A DNA stretch of 64,000 nucleotides from an uncultured Prevotella sp. (GCA_900315035.1 OMXO01000005.1:1-64000); one strand, 5' to 3'; numbered from the stretch's first letter, positions 43,283 through 51,489 are shown. Notes: generated by a model from the letters alone, not told the origin. Made by a program: numbers and translations.

Positions 43283-44401
43283 CTAAACGCTCAATTTTAT
43301 ATAAACGTGATAAATATCATTCTCAAGCCACTTTTGCCAGGTGTAATGGTCGGCATACATCAGTTCCAGGCGGCGACGGGTGTTTTCCAGTCCGATACCA
43401 GAGCCGCTGCGGTCCGCATCATCCTTTGGATAATTCGTGTTGTCGCAGGTAAAGATGATACTGTGGTTTTTCTGTTCCAGATGGATGTCGATTATCGAGC
43501 TCCGGCTACTGCTCACCCCGTGTTTGAACGCGTTCTCAATGAGTGAGATAAACAGCAGAGGTGCAATCTCCACATCCTGCTCGACGTTGAAGGTTGTTTT
43601 TACCTCCGTCTTCTCGTTGCAGCGCAGTTTCATCAGCGAGATATAGTTGCGCATGAACTCCACCTCGCCGCTGATGGGGACGGTTTTCTTGTTGGTCTCA
43701 TACATCGCATAACGCAGCAGATCGGAGAGTTGGGCGATGGCGTCCTGAGCGGCATCAGGATCGATCTGTGTCAGGCTGGAAATATTGTTCAGCGTATTGA
43801 AGAGGAAGTGCGGGTTGATCTGGTTCTTCAGCCAGGCGAGCTCTGCTTCCGTGTGCTTGGCCTGTTCGTCCTTTAGCTGCTGACGGATCTGACGGGTTCG
43901 GATGAAGTGTCGGATGCCGATGGCAATAGCTGCCACGATGCAGTTGAGCAGGAAGAACATAAACATCCCGGAGAAGAAGCCAATCCACATATTGGTAGTC
44001 ATTTCCGGCATATCGGGGATGCTATTGCGATGCCACCATATCATGAAGAACTTGTTGTTGAACAACGGAATCGCTATCAGGTTACAGAGGGCGAAGATCA
44101 GGTAGCGCGTCCGATTGCTCAGTTTGTTGAAGAGGCGGAAAGCATGGGCTTCCTTTTCGTCCATGAAAAACAGCAGCGGTCCGAATACGAAGAAGTTTAC
44201 GAAATAAATCAGGAATGGTGACAGCAGGAGATCAAACACGACATTGAATGAGGTTTTGGCTGCTTCTGTGTCCTGCGTACTGAGCCATGTCGCCATGGGG
44301 AGGGTCAGGATGATAATGGCCCATACGGCAACTTGCACCAACCAGATCGAAAGGTGTTTTCCCCCCATTGCCTTATAAAGATCCTTCATAAATTCCTTCA
44401 T
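43283..44401 (-). CDS. LytS-like sensor histidine kinase
   Basis: A 372-residue membrane kinase. Four hydrophobic segments lie in ~20-40, 55-80, 95-118 and 140-165. A short coiled coil follows, then the HisKA_7TM/LytS-type His-kinase domain with LAWLKNQINPHFLFNTLNNISS (phospho-His in NPHFLFN), N-box LIENAFKHG and G-box GSGIGLENTRRRLELMY. There is no large extracellular sensor, so the signal may be sensed in the membrane. It precedes its LytTR partner, and it has its own -7 box 57 bp after the receptor gene. Confidence 0.94.
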   Translation of the reverse strand: MKEFMKDLYKAMGGKHLSIWLVQVAVWAIIILTLPMATWLSTQDTEAAKTSFNVVFDLLLSPFLIYFVNFFVFGPLLFFMDEKEAHAFRLFNKLSNRTRYLIFALCNLIAIPLFNNKFFMIWWHRNSIPDMPEMTTNMWIGFFSGMFMFFLLNCIVAAIAIGIRHFIRTRQIRQQLKDEQAKHTEAELAWLKNQINPHFLFNTLNNISSLTQIDPDAAQDAIAQLSDLLRYAMYETNKKTVPISGEVEFMRNYISLMKLRCNEKTEVKTTFNVEQDVEIAPLLFISLIENAFKHGVSSSRSSIIDIHLEQKNHSIIFTCDNTNYPKDDADRSGSGIGLENTRRRLELMYADHYTWQKWLENDIYHVYIKLSV

Positions 44402-44408
44402 ACGACTG

Positions 44409-44416
44409 CAAAATTA
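44409..44416 (-). promoter_or_regulatory. -7 box of the kinase/regulator operon
   Basis: TAATTTTG on the minus strand, seven bases before the kinase ATG (44401). It sits between the receptor gene and the kinase, so the pair can be expressed independently. Confidence 0.55.
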
Positions 44417-44457
44417 CGAATTAACAAGTAAAGTTCCAAATATATACCCTATATTTT

Positions 44458-46911
44458 TTACTGAACGTTTCCAACACTGTTGATGACTTCGCCCTGAGAC
44501 TGCTGCTCGATGAAGTCGTTTTGTACACGATTCACGTGCTGCTTTGAACTCATCTTTGAATTGCCAAAGGTGTAGCTAACCGTTAAGGCTACGCTATAGA
44601 TGGGCACCTTGACATTCGTATGGCTGGTGAAGTCCTTACCGCGACTTTCGCTCTCAATGTTCAGCTTACCGCCGCTGTTCAGACCGAGAATTCCCTGCAC
44701 GCCAATGGTAAGCTTGTCTTTCAGCAGCGACTTCGAGAGGGTACCGGTGAGTATGTTGAATCCGCCGCTCCATCCCTGCAGGGTATAGTTCTTGGTGGAG
44801 GTGATGGCGAAGGCACTCAGTTTCAAGCTCCAAGGCAGGGTTTGCTGAAGGCCAACCATTGCGTTGAAGGTCCATCCGCTATTCTTCTGATCAAGGGCAT
44901 CGCTGCGCAAATCTGTATAGTTCAGACCACCGTTGAAGAAGATACGTGTGTCCTTTGTCAGCAGATAGTTTACGTATCCGCTTAGTCCTGTCTGGTGGCG
45001 TTTTACAACGTTGCCGTATGTAGTATTGAGCAGGTTGTCGCTGTCGTAGAAGCTATACTGAGAGATGGCGTTATCTACGAAGTTATGGTGCAGATTGAGG
45101 TTGACCATCAGCTTCGGCGTAAACATATTGTAAACCAGTGAGAGGTTATGGCTTTTTTCCACATCGAGTTCTGGATTACCATAGGTAAGGGCAATGGGGT
45201 TGGTCTTATCGACGTAGGGGTTCAGATAAGATATACCTGGACGAGAGATACGCATGTTATAAGTGAGTCCCAGATTGCTGCCCTGTGAGAGAGTGTACTG
45301 AAAACTGGCTGTTGGCACGAGATTACCATAATTCTTCTTGAAGTCTTCACCGTTGCCCAAGTGGTATTCTACATCCTGCCAAGTGTACTCGTAGCGAAGA
45401 CCTGCTTTGAGTCCGAACTTGCCGAAGTTACCTGCATATTCTCCATAGCCTGCGAGGATAGAGTTCTTGTATTCATAGTCTGAACTGCTGCTGGGGTCGT
45501 AGATGCCTTTTAGGTAGTACTTCGAGTCTGACGAAGCATCGTGCAATTGGAACTTGGTACCGAGGCTCAGAGTCTGACCGATGCCGAGAGGCATCGTGTA
45601 GTCGAGTTGGAAGATGTGACTGGTGGTCTTGTCCTTATTCTCAGAGTAACGGTCGGTAAGATCGATCTGGTTTGAAGTGGTACCGAAGTTGTTGGTCATC
45701 TTGGTGGTGGCAGGACTATAACTCAGCTGGTAAGTGAGACCTAATGACTGTGTATGCTCCTTGTTGAAGAATCGTTGGTAGTCGATACTTCCGTTAAATG
45801 AGGTGCGCGAGTTCTTCATGTCGGTAGTGCTGCCGTAGCTGAACCCTTTGCCGTAGTTGTTCCCATCTATAGTGGTGGTCGATGTGCCGTTACTCTTCAT
45901 GTTCATGCTGTTTACCTGAGCAGTGAGGTTCAGTGAACTGACGGAGTCGATCTGATAGCCTAAGGAGAGACTTCCCATCGTGAACGGAGTCTTTACATTA
46001 TTCTCAGAGGTAAGAATCTGTGAAGCACCGTTATCCTGCAGCTGTTCCATCTCAGTAGTGGTGCTTCCTGGCTTGTTATAAGAGGTCATCACGTTGGCAC
46101 TATAAGAGAGTTTGCCTTGTTGCCCGTTAATAAAGGCGCTGGCACCTAACTGCTTGGTTCCTACTGTGGCGCGAATAGTGCCGTTATAGCCGTTGAGGCT
46201 CTGGGCAGCCTGCGGGTTCTGTCTGTTCATGACGATGTTGAGAACGCCAGCGGCACCTTCTGCGTCGTATTTTGCACCTGGATTTGTCATCACCTCGATG
46301 CTCTTCACAGCGGTGGCAGGCATGCTCTTGAATACCATCGACGGGTTGGATGAGAACATGGGATTAGGCATACCATCGACATATACCTTGAAAGATGACG
46401 AACCGTTGACGGTGATGTTATCTTGTCCATCAACTGTCACCATCGGCACCTTGCGGAGCATGTCGAGTACGGTATTCGACTTGGAGTCCTCATCTTCTGC
46501 CACGTTATAGCTCATCTTGTCAACTTCCATTTTTACCAGTGGCTTTTGAGCTACGATTTCCACACCTTTCAGCATCGTGGCATTCTCTTTAATATATAAG
46601 GTGTCGAGATTCAACGGGTTCTCTTGTCCGAGAGTGATGGTCATCTTAAGGTCTTCCTTGCCGACACTGCTGAATACGATGTCGAACTTTCCTTTGCCTT
46701 TTACTTCCTGCTTGAACTGTCCGTTCTCATCGGTGAGGAACATGGCGACGGGTTTCCCTGTCTTTCCCTTTTTGAACACTCTGATGGTGGCAAATGGTTC
46801 TGCCTCGCCTAAACCTTCGTCCATTAACACACCCTTGACCGTCGTCTGGGCCATCATTGTTGATGACATCATCATCATTACTGTTGCGAAAAGAATTCTA
46901 AACTTTTTCAT
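44458..46911 (-). CDS. TonB-dependent receptor-like outer-membrane beta-barrel protein
   Basis: An 817-residue outer-membrane protein. Start at 46911 (MKKFRILFATVMMMMSSTMMA); the longer reading begins before the predicted transcription start. Residues ~23-110 form a carboxypeptidase-regulatory-like domain (GVLMDEGLGEAEPFATIRVF). Plug domain ~118-230 with KGVEIVAQKPLVKMEVDKMSYNV and VLDMLRKVPMVTVDGQDNITVNG, NPGAKYDAEGAAGVLNIVMN. The barrel follows to ~780, of the non-SusC 'outer membrane beta-barrel family' type. No SusD partner is present. It lies next to a LytS/LytTR pair whose predicted binding repeat is in its promoter. Substrate unknown. Confidence 0.92.
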   Translation of the reverse strand: MKKFRILFATVMMMMSSTMMAQTTVKGVLMDEGLGEAEPFATIRVFKKGKTGKPVAMFLTDENGQFKQEVKGKGKFDIVFSSVGKEDLKMTITLGQENPLNLDTLYIKENATMLKGVEIVAQKPLVKMEVDKMSYNVAEDEDSKSNTVLDMLRKVPMVTVDGQDNITVNGSSSFKVYVDGMPNPMFSSNPSMVFKSMPATAVKSIEVMTNPGAKYDAEGAAGVLNIVMNRQNPQAAQSLNGYNGTIRATVGTKQLGASAFINGQQGKLSYSANVMTSYNKPGSTTTEMEQLQDNGASQILTSENNVKTPFTMGSLSLGYQIDSVSSLNLTAQVNSMNMKSNGTSTTTIDGNNYGKGFSYGSTTDMKNSRTSFNGSIDYQRFFNKEHTQSLGLTYQLSYSPATTKMTNNFGTTSNQIDLTDRYSENKDKTTSHIFQLDYTMPLGIGQTLSLGTKFQLHDASSDSKYYLKGIYDPSSSSDYEYKNSILAGYGEYAGNFGKFGLKAGLRYEYTWQDVEYHLGNGEDFKKNYGNLVPTASFQYTLSQGSNLGLTYNMRISRPGISYLNPYVDKTNPIALTYGNPELDVEKSHNLSLVYNMFTPKLMVNLNLHHNFVDNAISQYSFYDSDNLLNTTYGNVVKRHQTGLSGYVNYLLTKDTRIFFNGGLNYTDLRSDALDQKNSGWTFNAMVGLQQTLPWSLKLSAFAITSTKNYTLQGWSGGFNILTGTLSKSLLKDKLTIGVQGILGLNSGGKLNIESESRGKDFTSHTNVKVPIYSVALTVSYTFGNSKMSSKQHVNRVQNDFIEQQSQGEVINSVGNVQ

Positions 46912-46949
46912 ATCTTTGCTATTTTTGTTGTTCGAATTAAAATCTGGTG

Positions 46950-46980
46950 CAAAGATATGGTGAAAAGTCAAACCCTCAAA
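46950..46980 (-). promoter_or_regulatory. Promoter of the outer-membrane receptor gene
   Basis: On the minus strand TTTG (complement of 46977-46980), 19 bp, TATCTTTG (complement of 46950-46957); 38 nt to the start codon. Very good consensus match. Confidence 0.85.
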
Positions 46981-46984
46981 ATGG

Positions 46985-47016
46985 TTTTCGACGACTTCCT
47001 ATGATTTTTTCGACGA
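46985..47016 (-). promoter_or_regulatory. Predicted LytTR-type operator: two direct repeats 22 bp apart
   Basis: On the minus strand TCGTCGAAAA occurs twice, exactly, at 47007-47016 and 46985-46994, separated by 12 bp. The downstream copy ends 4 bp from the -33 TTTG of the receptor promoter. Known LytTR regulators bind ~10-bp direct repeats separated by 12-13 bp, and the only LytTR gene in the window is three genes along. Between here and 47160 I see only AT-rich sequence and no gene. Confidence 0.65.
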
Positions 47017-47160
47017 AATTATTCTTTTTAGTCATGCACATAAAGTGATTTTGCCCTATCATCAAAGGATAAACTTGAAAACGATTTGTTAAAATGTGCA
47101 AAATCGTGTTCATTCCTTCTGTTTTTCTTGATTTTTTTTCAATTTTCATTTTTTCTTTTG

Positions 47161-47168
47161 TAATTTTG
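47161..47168 (+). promoter_or_regulatory. -7 box of the candidate noncoding RNA
   Basis: TAATTTTG followed by C matches the Bacteroidetes -7 box. Upstream is a T-rich tract without a clear -33 TTG at the standard distance, so strength is uncertain. Confidence 0.55.
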
Positions 47169-47171
47169 CCA

Positions 47172-47495
47172 TCGCTAAGCCAGTCCATTAGGACCGGGCG
47201 GGTAAATAACATCGATGGAAAGAGGTCATGATTATTTGTAGGATCTGATCTCGAAAGGCGTTTACGAACGTTATCGTCTGTGAGTTCAAACTTCGCAACT
47301 TTGATTCGTGTCACAGAAGATAATGCAACGTGAATGTCTACGTGGGTGAATTATATTCCAGCCAATCTAATTTAGTGAGGCTGTTTAATATAATTCTCTT
47401 GGCGTGGGCTGGCTGCGTTGCTTATCCTTGACACGGGGCAATGCGAAGGCCTGAACTCTGGGATGAGCGAAAGTAGAAACTCCCATGCCTTTTTT
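47172..47495 (+). ncRNA. Candidate structured noncoding RNA or regulatory leader (unassigned)
   Basis: About 324 nt without a coding gene, bounded by a -7 box at 47161-47168 and a T6 run at 47490-47495. Complementary arms are visible: GTCC/GGAC (47183-47194); a 15-position arm 47269-47283 with 47311-47325 (one mismatch, one wobble) enclosing TCAAA/TTTGA; GAATTATATT (47348-47357) with AATATAATTC (47387-47396), perfect, enclosing CAGCC/GGCTG; GCGTTGC (47415-47421) with GCAATGC (47438-47444); and GGCGTGGG (47401-47408) with CCCATGCC (47482-47489) directly before the T-run. It does not show motifs of RNase P, tmRNA, SRP or common riboswitches. It could be a free RNA or an attenuating leader for the gene at 47560. 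Confidence 0.6.
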
Positions 47496-47559
47496 ATTTC
47501 CAAATAATTATAATGTTGTTGTGCTGAATTAGGGAGTTAGGACGCATTTTAACTTGATT

Positions 47560-49320
47560 ATGTCTGACACTTCTTTAAAGCGGATTAAAAAACTTCCAAA
47601 TCTGTTTCTTCCCATTGTCCATGAACTTCCTATAGTCCTAATGTTTTATATTCTGATTAGGTATTCTATTTATGAAGTCTGGGATCGCGAACCACATGAA
47701 ATAATTAGTTCTATTAGCATTTGGATATTGTATCCATATATTATTGCTGTAACTATATATCTTGCGAATAAGAATTGGGTACGCTGGCTATGGTACGTTT
47801 TCCTTTTCTCAATTTTTGGGTTCAGTATTTTTATTTATAACAATTTTAATATGTTTGTTGATCCAACAGTTTTTAGACTATTAGGAGAAACAAACCAAAA
47901 CGAGTCAAAGGGATTTGTAAGAGAATATATTTTGTCGCATAATAGCATTATGACATATGTAAAGCTATTGCTTTATGTTGTTATAGCAATCTGTATGGAA
48001 TTGGCGTACAGACGATATATTTTGAAAATAATAAAACTTGGAAACATCAACATTCTCACTTTTGTGTTGTTTTCAATTTGTCTATGTTATGGAGCCTATT
48101 CTTGCAAGGCATATTTGGATTACATAAAATTACTTATGAATAGTGATACGGTCGATTACGATCATGGTTATTATCCGGCGATGGATTGGTATTCCAGATT
48201 TCTTTATTCTCCATGCATTGTTTTAGCTTCAAATGGACATTTCAAAATAGCGGTGCAATCATCATTAGCTGTTGAGAAAGTGACGAGTTCTGTACATATG
48301 AACGATTCTTTAAACATTGTTTTTGTAATTGGTGAATCTTATATAAAATCTCATGCACATTTTTATGGGCACTATTTGAATACGACTCCAATACTATCAA
48401 AGGAGAAGGAAAAAGGTAATTTATATGTTTATAATGATGCTGTTTCGCCCTTTAATTACACAAGTACAGCCCTGAGAAATATGTTGAGTTGCAACAGCAT
48501 TGGTCACTCCGAAAAATGGTATAATTATCCTTATTTCCCACTTTTATTCAAAAGAGCAGGCTATGATGTTTACTTTTGGGATAACCAACACGAATGGGGT
48601 GTTGGTGAGGTCTGTGTTTTCTCACTAAACCAATATTTGCATGACGAGTGTTTGTCAAAGGAAACATATACAAAGACCAACGCTGCTTCTTTTGAATTTG
48701 ATGGCCAACTTGTTGAAGATTTTAAGAAAAAAGTTGTCTTGAGTAGACCAAACAACTTCATTATGTTCCATCTTCTTGGCCAGCATTTTAAGGCTGATAT
48801 GCGTTTCCCTCATACAAAAGAGTTTATACACTTTACTACAGATAGCATAAAACGGAATGAAACTTGGTTGAATAAAGAGAAATTGCAACTCATAGCCGAC
48901 TATGAGAATGCTACATATTATAATGATTTCGTTTTAGGCCAAATTCTTAATGTTTTTAGAGATAAAAATGCCGTATTAATATATGTATCAGATCATGGTG
49001 AAGAAGTCTATGATTATCGTGACCATCTTGGACGTACTTATGGTAAAATTGATAAGCTTCAGCTTACATATCAGTATGATATCCCATTTGTGATATGGTG
49101 CTCTGATAAGTTTAAACAGAAGTATCATGATGTTGTAACTGCCATTAATGAGTCAACAAATAAGCCGTTCATGTCTGACAATATGTGTCATTTGTTCTTT
49201 CATTTGGGTGCGATACAAACAGCTTTTTACCATGAAGACAGGGACTTGTTAAGTCCAAAATATAAGTGCGAAAAGCGCTTGATAAGTGAGAGTGAGATAG
49301 AATATAATAGCATAAATTAA
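47560..49320 (+). CDS. Phosphoethanolamine transferase (EptA-like, sulfatase fold)
   Basis: A 586-residue inner-membrane enzyme transferring phosphoethanolamine to lipid A or another surface glycan, a modification that lowers negative charge. Start at ATG 47560 (an upstream TTG is in frame). About five hydrophobic helices fill residues ~15-200. The periplasmic alkaline-phosphatase-fold domain (~240-560) has the metal/nucleophile signatures: FVIGESY, putative nucleophile Thr in SPFNYTSTALRNMLS, FHLLGQHF and VSDHGEEVYDYRDHLGRTY. Visibly AT-richer than genes on either side, as is the next gene. It starts 12 bp before cotH-like, and 64 bp after the candidate RNA's T-run. Confidence 0.88.
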   Translation: MSDTSLKRIKKLPNLFLPIVHELPIVLMFYILIRYSIYEVWDREPHEIISSISIWILYPYIIAVTIYLANKNWVRWLWYVFLFSIFGFSIFIYNNFNMFVDPTVFRLLGETNQNESKGFVREYILSHNSIMTYVKLLLYVVIAICMELAYRRYILKIIKLGNINILTFVLFSICLCYGAYSCKAYLDYIKLLMNSDTVDYDHGYYPAMDWYSRFLYSPCIVLASNGHFKIAVQSSLAVEKVTSSVHMNDSLNIVFVIGESYIKSHAHFYGHYLNTTPILSKEKEKGNLYVYNDAVSPFNYTSTALRNMLSCNSIGHSEKWYNYPYFPLLFKRAGYDVYFWDNQHEWGVGEVCVFSLNQYLHDECLSKETYTKTNAASFEFDGQLVEDFKKKVVLSRPNNFIMFHLLGQHFKADMRFPHTKEFIHFTTDSIKRNETWLNKEKLQLIADYENATYYNDFVLGQILNVFRDKNAVLIYVSDHGEEVYDYRDHLGRTYGKIDKLQLTYQYDIPFVIWCSDKFKQKYHDVVTAINESTNKPFMSDNMCHLFFHLGAIQTAFYHEDRDLLSPKYKCEKRLISESEIEYNSIN

Positions 49321-49332
49321 TTAGGTAAAGCA

Positions 49333-50919
49333 ATGAATTATTTCAGAATTATTTCCGCTTTGTTATTTGCATTAAGCGTTGAGAGCTTTAGTCAGAATTA
49401 TCCTCCTGATGTGAGGGATGTCAAAATCGGTAAAACTAATCTCCCAATCGTGTTTATCAATACTTTGGGACATGAAATGAATCGTGAGGATAGGGTATCC
49501 GCATTAATGAAAATCGTTTCCAATCCAGATGGCGTCAATTATGATGATACTATTGCTCATCCTAACCAAATCGCAGACTTTGAAGGTTATGTTGGTATAA
49601 GGTACCGTGGAAATTCGTCATTTGATGAACAAAAAAAGAAACCATATTCATTTAAGTTACTGACAGATAGTTACGAAAATGGGGGTAAAAAACTGAAGAA
49701 AGCCATTCTCGGTATGGGAAAAGATGACGATTGGTGTCTTCTTTCACCTTATAATGACAGAAGCCTGATTCGTAATGTACTCTCTTTCACATTAGCTCTG
49801 GGCTATTCTGAGTTTGTTCCGAGAGTCAGGTTGTGTGAGGTCATTATTGATGGATTGTATTATGGGGTATTCCAGTTGTCGGAAAAAGTCAGTAGAGGAG
49901 ATGATCGGTTGAATATAAAGAAACCAGGTGATAGCGGTGATGAACTCACAGGGGGATATGTTATAGAAAAGGACAGAGATGATGAACCGATATATCATAT
50001 AAGTAAATATCAACCTACTAATAGTGACGGGGAAGAACTTTATGTTTCAACTGATAGTGAAGGAAATATTGTTGAAACTCATCCTCCTGTATTTATACAA
50101 TATAAGGAGCCTGATTGTGAAGATATAACAGAAGCTCAAAGAGCTTGGATTGATAAAAGATTTGATGATTTTGAAGATGCACTGGCAGCAGATAACTTCA
50201 AAGACCCTGAAAATGGCTATCGAAGATATGTTGATGTCGCATCTTTTGTTGACTACCAAATAGCAACCGAAGTGTCAAGTAATATTGATGGATATCGACT
50301 AAGTTGCTTTTTGTATAAGTATAGGGACAGTGTAGACCCTCGCTTTAAAATGACCTTATGGGATTTTGATAATGCATGGGCGATAAGTTCTTGGCCAGAA
50401 ACGGCTTATAGGACTGATGTCTGGATGTATAAGAACAACGATTGGAAGAATGGATGGGTAGGGCATCATTTGTTGTCTTTTTGGTTTAATAGGCTCATGG
50501 AAGACCCAGAATATGTTAAAGAGTTAAAAACTAGATATGCAGAGTGCCGACGAGGGAAATATGCTGATATTTGTGGAGTTATTGATTCTTTAACCAATGA
50601 ATTATCAGCTTATGGAGCCGTAGATAGGGACTTTAAAGCATGGCCACGTTGGGGTAAGCATTATATTAACTATTTCAGTGCTAACTCATATGAAGAAGAA
50701 ATCGCTTACATTAAAAACTGGGTAAATGCACATATTGCTTGGCTAGATGAACAGTTAGGCTATAATGCTACACTAATTAGGAGTAACAGAACTGATGGAG
50801 ATTCGACAGTAGAAGGTGTCTATTCTGTAAACGGAATCAAACGAAAGGGTCTTCAAAAAGGTTTTAATATCATTAAACGTAGTGATGGTTCAGTTTATAA
50901 AACCATCAAAACTCGCTAA
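49333..50919 (+). CDS. CotH kinase family secreted protein
   Basis: A 528-residue exported protein with a short signal peptide (MNYFRIISALLFALSVESFS). The CotH domain (~35-460) shows YVGIRYRGNSSF, KKPYSFKLL, WCLLSPYNDRSLIRN, YYGVFQLSEKV, GGYVIEKDRDD and the metal-binding LWDFDNAW. CotH proteins are atypical secreted protein kinases, first known from spore coats. The C-terminus VYSVNGIKRKGLQKGFNII carries the Prevotella terminal motif also seen in the GH16 and SGNH proteins, suggesting shared export or anchoring. AT-rich like the preceding gene, with which it is probably co-transcribed (12 bp gap). The target is unknown. Confidence 0.9.
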   Translation: MNYFRIISALLFALSVESFSQNYPPDVRDVKIGKTNLPIVFINTLGHEMNREDRVSALMKIVSNPDGVNYDDTIAHPNQIADFEGYVGIRYRGNSSFDEQKKKPYSFKLLTDSYENGGKKLKKAILGMGKDDDWCLLSPYNDRSLIRNVLSFTLALGYSEFVPRVRLCEVIIDGLYYGVFQLSEKVSRGDDRLNIKKPGDSGDELTGGYVIEKDRDDEPIYHISKYQPTNSDGEELYVSTDSEGNIVETHPPVFIQYKEPDCEDITEAQRAWIDKRFDDFEDALAADNFKDPENGYRRYVDVASFVDYQIATEVSSNIDGYRLSCFLYKYRDSVDPRFKMTLWDFDNAWAISSWPETAYRTDVWMYKNNDWKNGWVGHHLLSFWFNRLMEDPEYVKELKTRYAECRRGKYADICGVIDSLTNELSAYGAVDRDFKAWPRWGKHYINYFSANSYEEEIAYIKNWVNAHIAWLDEQLGYNATLIRSNRTDGDSTVEGVYSVNGIKRKGLQKGFNIIKRSDGSVYKTIKTR

Positions 50920-50949
50920 TAAAGGGATAGCCCTGTCGGGAGATAGTGC

Positions 50950-51007
50950 AAGGCCTCGTGCCTCTTATTTTCGAAAGATATATCATTGAGCGAGGCCTTC
51001 CTTTTTT
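50950..51007 (+). terminator. Terminator-like inverted repeat after the CotH gene
   Basis: AAGGCCTCG (50950-50958) pairs perfectly with CGAGGCCTT (50991-50999), followed by CCTTTTTT. The loop is long (32 nt), so it may be part of a repeat element rather than a classic terminator. Confidence 0.65.
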
Positions 51008-51030
51008 GAGGATTGAATTTTAGTAGTAGA

Positions 51031-51391
51031 CCTCCCGTCCTCCCGTTAATGGTGCGAAAGCCCGATAAATAAAGGGAAAGAGGAACGGGAGGTGTTGCTT
51101 CAACACCTCCCATCGACCTCCCTTAAATCTCCTGCAGTTTGACTACCGATAGTGGAATCGGATGAATTATCCTGACAGCCTTTTTGAGCAGTTTTTGCGA
51201 CCTAACTAGGGAAAAATTGTTCCCTCACTAGGGAAATAGTTTTTCCTAGTATAGTAACAAAAACCAAGTTTGGAAGAAGTTTTACAGATGGAGGTGATGG
51301 GGAGGTGATAGGGAGGTGTTGAAGCAACACCTCCCGTCTCTGAAACCCTTTTGTACAAATGGTTTGAAGCTCTTTAAGGGAGGAGGGGAGG
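51031..51391. mobile_element. MITE/REPIN-like element with nested inverted repeats
   Basis: The outer ends CCTCCCGTCCTCCC (51031-51044) and GGGAGGAGGGGAGG (51378-51391) are inverted repeats with 13 of 14 matches, each followed inwards by TTAA. Inside, two copies of a 25-bp palindrome (GGGAGGTGTTG, 3-base loop, CAACACCTCCC) lie at 51087-51111 and 51311-51335, in opposite orientation (loops CTT and AAG), with inverted similarity continuing beyond into ACCTCCC blocks. The centre holds the 22-bp array. No coding gene is inside. Flanking AGA triplets could be a short target duplication. It resembles non-autonomous elements mobilised by an unseen transposase; this is inference. Confidence 0.6.
51198..51257. 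repeat. Second 22-bp phased palindrome array
   Basis: Three imperfect 16-bp units begin at 51198, 51220 and 51242. The middle unit TTCCCTCACTAGGGAA is the best palindrome, the first shares ACTAGGGAA, the third is the most degraded (TTTCCTAGTATAGTAA). Same unit count and period as the array at 22306-22364 but a different core. Confidence 0.7.
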
Positions 51392-51453
51392 AGATTTCCA
51401 AAGAAACTTAATTTTTGTAGTTAGGGCGCAAATAAATCCTAATTTTGTTTCCA

Positions 51454-51475
51454 ATTGTCGATTAATTGTCGATAA
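51454..51475 (+). promoter_or_regulatory. Tandem 11-bp repeat upstream of the efflux operon
   Basis: ATTGTCGATTA (51454-51464) is followed immediately by ATTGTCGATAA (51465-51475), ending 6 bp before the -7 box. One helical turn apart, it occupies the region where a repressor or activator could bind. Between 51392 and 51453 nothing else is recognised. Confidence 0.5.
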
Positions 51476-51481
51476 ATAGTG

Positions 51482-51489
51482 TAACTTTG
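51482..51489 (+). promoter_or_regulatory. -7 box of the tolC-macAB operon
   Basis: TAACTTTG at 51482-51489, 27 nt before the chosen tolC start. A TTG at 51455-51457 is 24 bp away, too far for standard spacing, which may mean the promoter needs an activator. Confidence 0.6.

Noticed and set aside
46976..47314. A 112-residue reading frame on the minus strand in the gene-free gap
   Set aside because: Composition is not protein-like (no hydrophobic core pattern, no family resemblance), it would run opposite to the structured RNA, and it overlaps the receptor promoter region.
47172..47495. RNase P RNA, tmRNA or SRP RNA
   Set aside because: The conserved GGAAAGTCC-type core of RNase P, the tag-coding frame and CCA end of tmRNA, and the GGAAGGAAGCA loop of SRP are absent.
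50916..51113. A 65-residue minus-strand reading frame over the palindrome element
   Set aside because: Consists of translated repeat sequence; no protein family features.
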